Below, piece by piece: positions 25,755 through 34,271 of a stretch of DNA of 64,000 nucleotides. How positions within the stretch are numbered: the first letter of the stretch is position 1; each line of letters opens with the position of its first letter. The stretch is taken from positions 5,449,001-5,513,000 of the forward strand of contig NZ_CP029194.1 of the NCBI RefSeq assembly GCF_008642375.1, read 5' to 3'. The notes below the pieces were generated by a model. That model ran no database searches, was not told where the DNA came from, and saw only the letters and a list, made by a program, of their open reading frames with translations. Source of the DNA: Streptomyces venezuelae (GTDB lineage: Bacteria > Actinomycetota > Actinomycetes > Streptomycetales > Streptomycetaceae). Made by a program: the position numbers and the translations under genes.

Positions 25755-27047
25755 TTATGCCTCCGGTGTTCCGTCCGCCTTGATCCGGCGGAAGCCGAGG
25801 TACGGGAAGAGGGATTCGGGAAGGACGAGCGAGCCGTCCTCCTGCTGACACTGTTCGAGGAGCGCGGCCAGCGTGCGGCCGACGGGCAGACCGGAGCCGT
25901 TGAGGGTGGCGACGAGCTTGGGCTTGCCGTCCTCGCCTCGGGTCCGGATGTTCGCCCGGCGGGCCTGGAAGGTGCCGAAGTTGGAGACCGAGGAGATCTC
26001 CCGGTACGTGTTCTGGCTCGGGATCCAGACCTCGATGTCGTACGTGAGCTGGGCAGAGAAGCCCGTGTCGCCGGCAGGCAGCTTGATGACCCGGTAGGCG
26101 AGGCCGAGCTCCTTGAGGCACGCCTCGGCGTGGCCGACCATCGCCTCCAGCTCGGCGTCCGCCGTCTCCGGGTCGACGATCTTGACCATCTCGACCTTGG
26201 CGAACTGGTGCTGGCGGATCAGACCGCGGGTGTCCCGGCCGTACGAGCCGGCCTCGGAGCGGAAGCACGGAGTGTGGGCGGTCATGGCCAGAGGCAGCTC
26301 GGCCGGCGGGATGATCTCGTCGGCGTAGAGGTTGGTCAGCGGGACCTCGGCCGTCGGGATGAGGAAGAGCTCGCGGTCGGCGACGCCGGTCTTGAACAGA
26401 TCCTCCTCGAACTTCGGCAGCTGGCCGGTACCGGTCATGGTCTTGCGGGTGACCAGGTAGGGAACCGCGTACTCGGTGTACCCGTGGCGGCGGGTGTGGA
26501 TGTCGAGGAAGAGCGTGGCCAGCGCCCGCTCCAGAGCGGCGCCGGCGCCGCGCGAGACCGCGAAGCGCGGCCCGGACAGCTTGGTCGCCCTGCCGAAGTC
26601 GAGGAGGCCGGTGGCCTCACCGAGATCGACATGGTCCTTCGGCTCGAACGCGAAGGCGGGAGGAGTGCCGACGCGCCGGATCTCCACAGCGAACTCCTCG
26701 GAGTCACCGTCGGGGGCCGAGTCGTCCGGCAGGTTCGGGATGCTCAGGAGCAGGTCGCGCAGCTGGCTCTCGATCCCTTCCTGGCCGGCCTCGATCTCGC
26801 GGATCTGGTCCTTCAGCTCGCGGGCGCGCTCCTTGAGCTTGCTGATGTCGCCGCCCTGCTTGGCCGTCTGCTGGACCTCGCTCGCCACTCGCTTGGACTC
26901 TGCCCGCAGCTCGTCGGCCGAGCGGATGTTCTGGTTCCGACGAGACTGGAGGGACTCCAGCTCGGACAGGTCCAGGGAGTAACCGCGACGAGCGAGCCGA
27001 CGAACCGCGTCGGCACCCATGTCGATCAGGGCGCGGGCATCATGCAT
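25755..27047 (-). CDS. serS: seryl-tRNA synthetase, cluster-encoded
   Basis: A 430-residue full-length class II SerRS. It has the N-terminal coiled-coil arm (about 25-105: RRNQNIRSADELRAESKR, REIEAGQEGIESQL), the serine-binding IPTAEVPLTNLY, motif 2 CFRSEAGSYGRDTRGLIRQHQF and motif 3 NGSGLPVGRTLAALLE. Nothing essential is missing. ATG 27047 overlaps the histidine phosphatase gene by 8 bp. Because it sits in an accessory operon with glycosyltransferase, kinases and a second synthetase-like gene, it may be a pathway or self-resistance SerRS in addition to a housekeeping copy elsewhere (inference; not visible in this window). Confidence 0.93.
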   Translation of the reverse strand: MHDARALIDMGADAVRRLARRGYSLDLSELESLQSRRNQNIRSADELRAESKRVASEVQQTAKQGGDISKLKERARELKDQIREIEAGQEGIESQLRDLLLSIPNLPDDSAPDGDSEEFAVEIRRVGTPPAFAFEPKDHVDLGEATGLLDFGRATKLSGPRFAVSRGAGAALERALATLFLDIHTRRHGYTEYAVPYLVTRKTMTGTGQLPKFEEDLFKTGVADRELFLIPTAEVPLTNLYADEIIPPAELPLAMTAHTPCFRSEAGSYGRDTRGLIRQHQFAKVEMVKIVDPETADAELEAMVGHAEACLKELGLAYRVIKLPAGDTGFSAQLTYDIEVWIPSQNTYREISSVSNFGTFQARRANIRTRGEDGKPKLVATLNGSGLPVGRTLAALLEQCQQEDGSLVLPESLFPYLGFRRIKADGTPEA

Positions 27048-27756
27048 GAGGAAGATCCTTCTGATCCTGCGAGTGGGATGGGGATACGGAATCGACGGTA
27101 GCAACCGCCGAGCCGTCCCCGTTCCGGAATATCCCCCAGTCACCGATGCCGCCGGTACGGCCCTGAACGCCAGTTTCAAGATCGTTCATCAGCGTTGCGA
27201 TGAATTCCGGCAGCTCCATGTCCGGGATCGTGAAGGGCTCGACGTACGGCGCCTCCGGAAAGAACAGGGGCATGGCCTCGTCGGGAGCCCGGTCACGGTG
27301 CCACAGGAGCACCGAGACCAGCAGCCCGTGGGCCACCAGGACGCGTGGACCGGGATGCTCCAGGGCCGCGAGCACCCCGGTGAGCATCCTGCGGATGCCC
27401 TCACGCTGCGACTCGCTCCCGCCGGGCGGGCGCTTGTGGGTGCCGTCGCCGTCGAGCCAGACGGCGTACTCCAGGAACGGTTTTCCCTCGAATTCCCCGT
27501 AGTCGAGTTCGTTCAGCCGAGGATCGATGACCAGTTCCGGCCCGGGGACACCCATCAGCAGGTTGGCAGTCTGCTGGGCGCGGGGGAATTCGCTGGCCAG
27601 CCACGTTTTCACGCTGTGGAGGGGCACGCTGCTCCATCCCTTGTTCAGCGACCGGCGGCCTTCATCGCTCAGGCGGATGGGCTTGGTCGGATCGCCGTTG
27701 ACGAGATAGCGCCGGCTGTAGTTCGTCTGTCCGTGGCGGAGGACGTACGTCGTCAT
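27040..27756 (-). CDS. histidine phosphatase superfamily protein
   Basis: A 238-residue phosphoglycerate mutase-like phosphatase. The catalytic motif is VLRHGQTNYS (RHG at about residues 8-10), and the second active-site His is in LVAHGLLVS (about residue 158). The C-terminus (about 195-238) is an unusual extension. ATGA overlap with the upstream kinase gene and 8-bp overlap with serS show translational coupling. It would remove a phosphate from a small metabolite, possibly one made by the kinases of this operon. Confidence 0.88.
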   Translation of the reverse strand: MTTYVLRHGQTNYSRRYLVNGDPTKPIRLSDEGRRSLNKGWSSVPLHSVKTWLASEFPRAQQTANLLMGVPGPELVIDPRLNELDYGEFEGKPFLEYAVWLDGDGTHKRPPGGSESQREGIRRMLTGVLAALEHPGPRVLVAHGLLVSVLLWHRDRAPDEAMPLFFPEAPYVEPFTIPDMELPEFIATLMNDLETGVQGRTGGIGDWGIFRNGDGSAVATVDSVSPSHSQDQKDLPHA

Positions 27757-28679
27757 GATCGGTTCCTTGGGGTCGGCGCCGACAGCCATGGGAGGACGTC
27801 GGCCATCCTCGGCGCGCGCGGATCACCGGTGTCGAGGTAGAAGAGCAGGCCGTCCAGGGCCAGGGCCCTGCACCATGGCGCCAGGACGGGCACGGGGATA
27901 CGGGAGACCCGGGCCGCTGCGGCCAGGCGAGCGTCTGTGCCGTGTCCGAGGTCGTAGTACACGGTCCAGAAGGCCCAGTCGAAGGCCGCGTCGCCCACCA
28001 TCGGAAGGGGATCGATGAGGCGGGGGTGGCCCAGCCAGTCGAAGAGCACGTTCTCGCGGTAGAGATCCGCGTGCAGGACGGTGGACCGAGCGGAGTCCTC
28101 CTCCAGGGTCACGAGGGCCGGGAGGGCCGCGTCGACGTGCTCCTGCCACGGGCCGACGTCGACCGATGCCAGTCGGCGCCGCACCCGGGGGCGTACCTCC
28201 TGGTGGAGGTACGCGGTCAGGGAAGGAAGCTCACGCAGCCGGCTCCGACGGCGGCCGAAGGTGTGGAGTCCCTGGAGGGCGGCGGCCACGGTCGGAAGCT
28301 CGCGAGGCGGTCGGTCACCACCACCGGGGCGGCCTCCGACCATCTCCAAGGCCGCCACGGCCAGGTCGTCCGCCGCCTCGACGACGCCTGCCGTCGGCCC
28401 GCCCGCCCACAGGCGTAAGGCGGTGACCTCGTTGCGGAACCGGGCGGGATCGGCCCACGCCTTGAGAAGCAGCGGACGTCCGTCGAGGGTTCCGGCCGTG
28501 ACGACCACCGAGGCGTGTCCGGCGTCGTGGTACGTCCCGAGTGTGAGCTTCCAGCGCTCCGCCGCGCGCTCCATCAGCCTGGGCGCGGCGTCGAGCCAGC
28601 CGGAGACTCCCGGGCCGTAGTGCGTGACCAGCCGCCGTCGGCATTCCTCGGAGACCTCGCCGAGCGTCCGCCTCTCCAT
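27753..28679 (-). CDS. APH(6)-like aminoglycoside/hydroxyurea kinase family protein
   Basis: A 308-residue kinase-fold phosphotransferase. The catalytic loop is VLHADLYRENVLFD (HxDxxxxN) and the metal-binding Asp is in LIDPLPMVGDAAFDWAFW, both close to the APH_6_hur family that includes streptomycin 6-kinases. The N-terminal AERWKLTLGTYHDAGHASVV and LLLKAW (ATP lysine) agree. It might confer self-protection or phosphorylate an intermediate. ATG 28679 shares ATGA with the MAT stop. Confidence 0.85.
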   Translation of the reverse strand: MERRTLGEVSEECRRRLVTHYGPGVSGWLDAAPRLMERAAERWKLTLGTYHDAGHASVVVTAGTLDGRPLLLKAWADPARFRNEVTALRLWAGGPTAGVVEAADDLAVAALEMVGGRPGGGDRPPRELPTVAAALQGLHTFGRRRSRLRELPSLTAYLHQEVRPRVRRRLASVDVGPWQEHVDAALPALVTLEEDSARSTVLHADLYRENVLFDWLGHPRLIDPLPMVGDAAFDWAFWTVYYDLGHGTDARLAAAARVSRIPVPVLAPWCRALALDGLLFYLDTGDPRAPRMADVLPWLSAPTPRNRS

Positions 28680-29929
28680 CAGCTCAGCACGATCCCGTCG
28701 GAGACCAGCTCGTCTGTCAGCGCCGGGAACTCGTCCATGGCCTGCGCCACCAGGGCCTGGACCTTGTCCACCTCGGCGTCCGGGGACGACAGACGCACGA
28801 GGACGCGCCACGGCTGGTCGAGGCGCTGCCCGGTCGTGCTCACCAGGTGGACCTCGGCGTGGCCGTCCGTCGCCTCGTGAAGCCGCTCGGCGAGCCGGCG
28901 GGCGGCGATGTTGTAGAGCTTGCCCACGTGGTAGACGGGGTTCTTGCCGTTGGCACCCTCCAGGTTCATCGGCCGCAGGGGCGTGATGAGGCCGTTGACG
29001 CGGTTGCCGCGGCCGACGACGCCCTCGTCACCGGACTCGATCGAGCTGCCGGTGTACGTGAGGTACAGCTCGTCCTTCTCCGGCACATCGCGAGCGTTGA
29101 GGCGGAAGCGCGTCTCGGCGCCGGGCAGCCGGAGGCCGGCCAGCCGGTGGCACTCGGCGAGGACGCTCTCGGTGTTGCGCACGTACTCCGCGCGGCTGGC
29201 GACGAGCCGCGACTTCTGCGGGACGCAGAGGACGACGTCCGCCTGCTCGCCGTCCCAGTAGCCCATGAGCTTCACGTCCGATCCGCACCACGCGTGCGAG
29301 AGGGTGAAGTCGCTCTCGCCGGAGAAGTGATCGACCAGCTCGCGCACGAACGACTCGAAGGCGTTCTCCGGCGCCCAGCCCGTTCCCAGGGACGTGTCGT
29401 TGGACAGTCGCACCCGCCGCTCCCGCAGGTCCTCGATCGACCGCGGGTTGAACCACCGCGTCCGGTCGGGCAGCTCGTCGCCCGTGAGGACGGCGCCGGG
29501 GCTGGAGTTACTGGTGATGTTGAAGGTGATGTCCAGGTGGTCCGAGACCTCGGGAAGCCGACGGGCGAAGAACGCCCGCACCTCGGCCTCCACGATCTCC
29601 TCGACAGGGATCCGCTCGCCGCCGCACATGGGCGCGGCACGCCCGTTGACGAGGACCCTGACGGGGGCGGTCATCCGGCCGGCGCCGTAGCGGACTTCGC
29701 TCGCGCCGCCGAGAAGGGCGAGCTTGTCGAAGTTGTGGTGAAGCACCGCGCCGAAGCGCTCGACGGTGTAGCGGCTGTACGCGCGGGACAGCCGCTCGGC
29801 GAGGTGGTCGGCGAGGGTGTCGGGGTGGCCGAGGCCCTTGCGCTCGACGATGGTCGTGGCCGGCGGGTGGGCCACTCCGGTGTCGATCACGAGGTGGGTG
29901 TTGCCGAGGATCGTGCTCGTTCGGGACAT
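28679..29929 (-). CDS. archaeal-type S-adenosylmethionine synthetase
   Basis: A 416-residue protein of the archaeal AdoMet synthetase family, which is unrelated in close sequence to bacterial MetK. Signatures are IVERKGLGHPDTLADHLAE, LHHNFDK, SNDTSLGTGWAP, and the block VGRGNRVNGLITPLRPMN followed by GKNPVYHVGKLYN. It would make SAM from methionine and ATP in the cytosol. Actinobacteria rely on bacterial MetK, so a second, archaeal-type enzyme in an operon suggests dedicated SAM supply or resistance to a SAM analogue (inference). The ATG follows GAGGGATCCTG. Confidence 0.93.
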   Translation of the reverse strand: MSRTSTILGNTHLVIDTGVAHPPATTIVERKGLGHPDTLADHLAERLSRAYSRYTVERFGAVLHHNFDKLALLGGASEVRYGAGRMTAPVRVLVNGRAAPMCGGERIPVEEIVEAEVRAFFARRLPEVSDHLDITFNITSNSSPGAVLTGDELPDRTRWFNPRSIEDLRERRVRLSNDTSLGTGWAPENAFESFVRELVDHFSGESDFTLSHAWCGSDVKLMGYWDGEQADVVLCVPQKSRLVASRAEYVRNTESVLAECHRLAGLRLPGAETRFRLNARDVPEKDELYLTYTGSSIESGDEGVVGRGNRVNGLITPLRPMNLEGANGKNPVYHVGKLYNIAARRLAERLHEATDGHAEVHLVSTTGQRLDQPWRVLVRLSSPDAEVDKVQALVAQAMDEFPALTDELVSDGIVLS

Positions 29930-29979
29930 CAGGATCCCTCGTTTCGGGTCGGAAGATGACGGAGCACTGCGAAGGCGTG

Positions 29980-30873
29980 TCAGCGAGGCACGCCGCAGGC
30001 GCGGAGAGCCGAGATGGTCTGGGCGAGAAGCGCCCAGGTGGCGATGGGACGGTTCGGCGCCGCGAGCCGACGGATGAGGCCAGGAGGGACCAGCGTGATG
30101 TCCTCCGGACGGCGCCGGTCGAGCCAGAGGAGAAGGCGCCACGCCAGGACCGAACCGCTCAGAACGAGTCGGCGAACGACGTCCTCCGGCAGCCGCCGGT
30201 AAGGCAGATCCCCATAGATCAGGTCGCGGGCCAGGTGGAACGCGACATCGGCGTGATCGGCGACAGCAGGGCCGCGCCCGCTTGCCTCCCAGTCGACGAC
30301 GTGGATCCGGTCTCCGTCGACCAGAAGGTGCTCGGGCTTGAGGTCCCCATGCAGGAGGACGACAGGGTGGGCGTCGATCGGAGCGAGGAGCTCCGTCAGA
30401 TCCGCCCACCACGGCAGCAGCCGGCATCGGGGAGACAGCTGTCGGAGCAGGAACCCTCGGTGCGTGAACGGATCCCTGTGGTGAGGCACCCAACCCGAAC
30501 CGGGAACGAGACCGGGAGCCGGCCGGTGCAGCTGGTCGGACAGGACCAGGACCCGGTCGAGATAGTCCCGGACTGCCGGGACGGTCTCGATCGTGCATGG
30601 GCGTCCGGGCAGCATCTGGAACACGGTCCAGGCGGAATCACCCTCGGCTCCTGTGCCCAGGACCGTCGGCGCTGACAGCCTCTGGCGACCAGCACCCCGG
30701 ATCGCTTCCACCTCGCGACGGCGCCGCCCAGCCGGGTCGATACCGACGTAGACCTTGAGCAGTGACCGGCCGTCCAGTGCCTGGAAAACCCGGGAGTACG
30801 GCTTGACCGAAGTCCGACGGAAGGGACCGTGTCGAGACTCGATCGCTCGCACTACCGCAGGGGAGCTCAGCAC
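29980..30873 (-). CDS. choline/aminoglycoside kinase-fold phosphotransferase
   Basis: A 297-residue kinase-fold protein (GTG start preceded by GGAGGTGACGAG). LLHGDLKPEHLLVDGDRI is the catalytic loop and VVDWEASGRGPAVADHADVAF the metal site. The ATP lysine is in SLLKVYVG. It is the first gene of the leftward operon, 50 bp before the MAT gene. The substrate is unknown; the family phosphorylates hydroxyls of small molecules or sugars. Confidence 0.85.
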   Translation of the reverse strand: MLSSPAVVRAIESRHGPFRRTSVKPYSRVFQALDGRSLLKVYVGIDPAGRRRREVEAIRGAGRQRLSAPTVLGTGAEGDSAWTVFQMLPGRPCTIETVPAVRDYLDRVLVLSDQLHRPAPGLVPGSGWVPHHRDPFTHRGFLLRQLSPRCRLLPWWADLTELLAPIDAHPVVLLHGDLKPEHLLVDGDRIHVVDWEASGRGPAVADHADVAFHLARDLIYGDLPYRRLPEDVVRRLVLSGSVLAWRLLLWLDRRRPEDITLVPPGLIRRLAAPNRPIATWALLAQTISALRACGVPR

Positions 30874-30986
30874 CTCGTCACCTCCAGCCGTCGATTCCGC
30901 AGGGGAAGCGCTGCCGGAGGAGGTGGCCCACCACCGCGGCGCTGAGGCAAGTAAGCCGGAGTAGCGACCGTCGGTCAGTGGACAGG

Positions 30987-31015
30987 GTTAACGGATTGCG
31001 CCGTTAACTGTTAAC
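30987..31015. promoter_or_regulatory. GTTAAC operator in the divergent promoter
   Basis: A perfect 8-bp inverted repeat GTTAACGG (30987-30994) with CCGTTAAC (31001-31008) and a third GTTAAC at 31010-31015. It lies between the leftward kinase-MAT-serS operon and the rightward regulator gene, an AT-rich patch in a GC-rich setting, and is the likely binding site of the HTH-TPR regulator. Confidence 0.65.
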
Positions 31016-31081
31016 TCCCCACGTGGTGCGGGCTCTTGGCCCATCATTGGGCCGGGCACTGCGATGGACATCGGGGGAACG

Positions 31082-32284
31082 ATGGGGGCGAAGAGCAGAC
31101 TCCAGCAGGCCAGGCTGGACAGGGGCTGGACGCAGGGCGAGCTGATCGACGCGTTGATGGCCGCGGCCCAGCGTCTTGGAGCGCAGTCACCGGCGTCGAC
31201 GAGCTGGAAGACGCTCATCTCGATGTACGAGAACGGCCGGCGCCCCATGAGTCCGGACCATCGCCCCCTCTTCCGGGAGGTGTACGAGGCGACGGACGAG
31301 GAGCTCGGCTTCGCATCCACCACCACGAGCGTCGCCACCGCACAGAGCATGCTGCTGCCAACACCGACGGCAGCGATGAGCCGCACGCCGATGCCGGTGA
31401 ACCCGGAGATGCTGGGCTACCTCACCTCAGTACTCCAACAGCACGCACAGGCCGAACCCTTCGTCGGCCCGCAGTTCCTCCTGGCCCCGGTGGGCAGCCA
31501 GATGCCTCTCATCGAGCAGATGTGTCGCGAGGCGTACGGCCCGCTGCGGCAGGAGGTCCTGCGCGTGGGGGCACGGTACGCGGAGTTCCTCGGCTGGCTT
31601 CACCAGGACACCGGCCGCACGGACGAGGCCATGCGCTGGACCAGGCTGGCGATGGAGTACGCCCAAGAGCTGGGCGATCCGATGGTGATCGCGTACATGC
31701 TCCAGCGCCGCAGCAACATCGCCACGGAAGCGGGCCACGCCGGCCACGGCGCGGGCCTCGCTCTCGCTGCCCTCCGGTACGCCTCCGAGCTCTCACCTCG
31801 CGTCCACGCCGTCGTTCTCCGCCAGCTCGCGAACAGCAAGGCGAGCCTCGGAGAGGCTTCCGAGACCGAGCGGGCCATCGAACAGGCCCTCGTGGCGGCG
31901 GACAGAGGCGACGATGACGACCTGGCCTTCTACTGCACGGTCTCGTACATCGAGATGGAGGCGGCCAACTGCCAGGTACGCCTGGAGCGCCCCGAGCAAG
32001 CCGTCGTGACGTACGAGAAGAGTCTGCGGCACTGGCCTGCCGTGCAGGAGCGGGATCGAGGGCTGTGTCTCGCCCGGCTCGCTACGGCCAACGCGATCCT
32101 GGAGGACGTGGAAGGCGCGCACCAGGCCGCAGAACAAGCCTTCGGTATCGCGCACCGGACGGGCTCCACACGGATCCTCGGCGAGTTGTACCGGCTTCAA
32201 CCGCGTCTTGCGCGCTGGCGCAAACTGGTGGAAGTTTCAGAACTCAACAGGGAGTTAGACCTGACCAAGCAGGTCACCCCCTAG
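31082..32284 (+). CDS. XRE-type HTH regulator with TPR domain
   Basis: A 400-residue regulator. The N-terminal Cro/C1-type HTH (LQQARLDRGWTQGELIDALM and TLISMYENGRRPMSPDHR) is followed by a linker and TPR-like helical repeats (about 140-395). The family typically binds a peptide or small ligand through the TPRs. ATG 31082 follows GGGGGAACG; an ATG 18 bp upstream is also possible. It is divergent from the kinase-MAT-serS operon and 17 bp upstream of the creatininase gene, so it is the likely cluster regulator. Confidence 0.85.
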   Translation: MGAKSRLQQARLDRGWTQGELIDALMAAAQRLGAQSPASTSWKTLISMYENGRRPMSPDHRPLFREVYEATDEELGFASTTTSVATAQSMLLPTPTAAMSRTPMPVNPEMLGYLTSVLQQHAQAEPFVGPQFLLAPVGSQMPLIEQMCREAYGPLRQEVLRVGARYAEFLGWLHQDTGRTDEAMRWTRLAMEYAQELGDPMVIAYMLQRRSNIATEAGHAGHGAGLALAALRYASELSPRVHAVVLRQLANSKASLGEASETERAIEQALVAADRGDDDDLAFYCTVSYIEMEAANCQVRLERPEQAVVTYEKSLRHWPAVQERDRGLCLARLATANAILEDVEGAHQAAEQAFGIAHRTGSTRILGELYRLQPRLARWRKLVEVSELNRELDLTKQVTP

Positions 32285-32301
32285 CCGACCGAGGGAGAGC
32301 C

Positions 32302-33015
32302 GTGAACTTGCTGCCGACCGCCACGAGCACTGATGTCCAGGAGCTGCAGCCCCGCGTCGCCGTGCTCCCAGTCGGCTCCTTCGAGCAGCACGGCAAGTAC
32401 CTCCCATTGATCACCGATACAGCGATCGCGTGCGTCATCGCCCAGGAGATCGCCGACGCCTACCCCGTCCATCTCCTCCCGCCCATCACCGTCTCGTGCA
32501 GCCACGAGCACGCGGCCTTCCCAGGCACCGTCAGCATCAGCGCCAGGACCCTGTACGCCGTGATCGACGACATCCGCGCCTCACTCGCCCGCTCGGGCAT
32601 CCACAAGCTGGTGATCGTCAATGGCCACGGCGGAAACTACGTCCTGTCGAACGTGGTCCAGGAAGCCAACGTCGACGGCCCGGCGGTCTCCCTCTTCCCT
32701 CTTGGCCCCGACTGGGACCGTGCCCGCGAGCGCGGTGGTCTGGTCTCCGACCGGCACGCGGACATGCACGCCGGCGAGATCGAGACCTCGATCCTGCTCC
32801 ATGCCGCTCCTGAGCTGGTTGGTGAGGGGTACGCCAACGCCGACCACGAGGGTGGCAGCAGGTCGCATCTTCTCGTCCATGGCATGGCGCCATACACGCA
32901 GACGGGTGTGATCGGATTCCCCTCCTATGCAACCGCAGTCAAGGGGAAAGCCGTCCTGGAGAGTCTGCAGCAGAGCTTTGATCAGCACCTCATAGCGCTG
33001 GGTGAACAGGCCTGA
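32302..33015 (+). CDS. creatininase-family amidohydrolase (MftE-like)
   Basis: A 237-residue metal-dependent amidohydrolase. Metal ligands are seen in GSFEQHGKYLPLITDT, in VNGHGGN and in DMHAGEIETS. The family includes creatininase, the formamide hydrolase ArfB and the mycofactocin maturase MftE, which cleaves peptide-like bonds. The GTG follows GAGGGAGAGCC. It shares a transcript with the HTH-TPR regulator. In this cluster it could hydrolyse an amide of the product (inference). Its 3' end overlaps the opposite-strand DUF397 gene by 34 bp. Confidence 0.9.
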   Translation: MNLLPTATSTDVQELQPRVAVLPVGSFEQHGKYLPLITDTAIACVIAQEIADAYPVHLLPPITVSCSHEHAAFPGTVSISARTLYAVIDDIRASLARSGIHKLVIVNGHGGNYVLSNVVQEANVDGPAVSLFPLGPDWDRARERGGLVSDRHADMHAGEIETSILLHAAPELVGEGYANADHEGGSRSHLLVHGMAPYTQTGVIGFPSYATAVKGKAVLESLQQSFDQHLIALGEQA

Positions 33016-33212
33016 GTCGAAGAGATTCCTTCGATGAAGACGCTCCAGGCATCTGCCTGTACGGTGAGTACAGGCCCTTTTGGTCGCTTCGAATCCCGCA
33101 CGAGTGCGCCAGTTTCAGTGCGTGAACATTCCACGCACTCAGTCGTATTGCCGCCGCTGTAGGACGACTTGAACCATGTGTTGACGGCGATGAACGAACG
33201 GGGCGAGGGCAC
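32982..33212 (-). CDS. DUF397 family small protein
   Basis: A 76-residue protein starting with GTG that shares one base with the stop of the XRE gene. NTWFKSSYSGGNTTECVE and LVRDSKRPKGPVL are the DUF397 signatures, followed by AWSVFIEGI. Such proteins act with Scr1/WhiJ-type XRE regulators in a toxin-antitoxin-like way in streptomycetes. The C-terminal STQACSPSAMRC is an odd tail produced by reading antisense to the creatininase gene. Confidence 0.85.
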   Translation of the reverse strand: MPSPRSFIAVNTWFKSSYSGGNTTECVECSRTETGALVRDSKRPKGPVLTVQADAWSVFIEGISSTQACSPSAMRC

Positions 33213-34072
33213 TACAGCTCCTTGCTGATGCGGCGGATCAGGGACGACGAAGCCTCGATGTCCAACGCTTGCGCCCGCAGATACTCGAACGCAAGTCTGT
33301 ATCTGTCGAGTTCCGCTTCCGTCTCCATGAACAGTGAACCGGTGTGCAGGTCGACGTACACGACGTCGAGCGAAGGCTCTGTGCCGCCCAGGATGACGAA
33401 GCTTCCCAGCGCTGCGGCGTGTGCTCCCTTGGAGAAGGGCAGCACTTGCAGGGTGACGTGAGGTGACTCGTTCTCGACGAGAAGTCGTTCCAGCTGAGCC
33501 CTCATGACCTCGGGAGATCCGACGACCCGGCGGAGAACCGACTCGTCGAGGATCGCCCACAAGTGTGGAGGCTGGGCGCGGGTGAGGATCTCCTGCCTCT
33601 TCATGCGGATGTCGACGAGCCGGTCGATCTCCTGCTGCCCGAGACGCAGCTCGTTGGCCTGCTGGACTGCGTTGCTGTAGTCACGCGTCTGGAGGAGCCC
33701 GGGGACGTAGACGCAGGAGAAGTGGTCCTCGCGTGCAGCTTCGTGCTCCAGAGTGAGCAGCAGATTCATGCCCTCCGGGATGCTGTCGGCGAACGAGCTC
33801 CACCAACCTTGCTGTTTGGCATCCTTGGCGAGGCTGACGACCGCATTCCGCTCGGCGGCGGTTGCGCCGTACTCCCGGCACAAGGCATCCACGATGGGCC
33901 ACTTCACTGGGCCGGCTTGAGTCTCATAGCGACTCACGGTCGCCTTGGACACTCCGACGCGGCCCCCGGCTTCTTCCAGGGTGAGACCCGACTTCTCCCG
34001 AAGCTTCCGCAGCGTCGCGCCCAGATGACGACGCCGGGTGGTGGTTCTTGATTGCAAGGGGCAGTCCTTCAT
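33212..34072 (-). CDS. Scr1/WhiJ-type XRE regulator (DUF5753)
   Basis: A 286-residue regulator: HTH at about residues 17-70 (LGATLRKLREKSGLTLEEAG and SKATVSRYETQAGP), followed by the DUF5753 ligand domain with YVPGLLQTRDYSNAV and PHVTLQVLPFSKGAHAA. Members pair with a DUF397 protein and often an anti-sigma-like ATPase, as here. The ATG at 34072 is likely because upstream residues lack a domain; ATG 34141 is also possible. Confidence 0.9.
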   Translation of the reverse strand: MKDCPLQSRTTTRRRHLGATLRKLREKSGLTLEEAGGRVGVSKATVSRYETQAGPVKWPIVDALCREYGATAAERNAVVSLAKDAKQQGWWSSFADSIPEGMNLLLTLEHEAAREDHFSCVYVPGLLQTRDYSNAVQQANELRLGQQEIDRLVDIRMKRQEILTRAQPPHLWAILDESVLRRVVGSPEVMRAQLERLLVENESPHVTLQVLPFSKGAHAAALGSFVILGGTEPSLDVVYVDLHTGSLFMETEAELDRYRLAFEYLRAQALDIEASSSLIRRISKEL

Positions 34073-34271
34073 GTCGCTGCGTGGGCCGTCCACCGGCCCG
34101 ATCAGGCTATGCAGCACCGCAGTTGGAGTGGGTCGATTCACCCGATCGAGTCTGGTGAGAAGTTACATGGTGAGAATTCTCGCTGCCATACTCGACTCAC
34201 CGGGATCGCGCAGCGTCGCCGTACGGATGCGGTGGGTGCAGCACTGCGTTGGTCAGGGAGGGAGTGGCGTT

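Noticed and set aside
25755-27047. SerRS as simple housekeeping gene
   Set aside because: Not excluded, but its coupling in an accessory operon with seven other unusual genes makes a dedicated role more likely. The rest of the genome is not visible.
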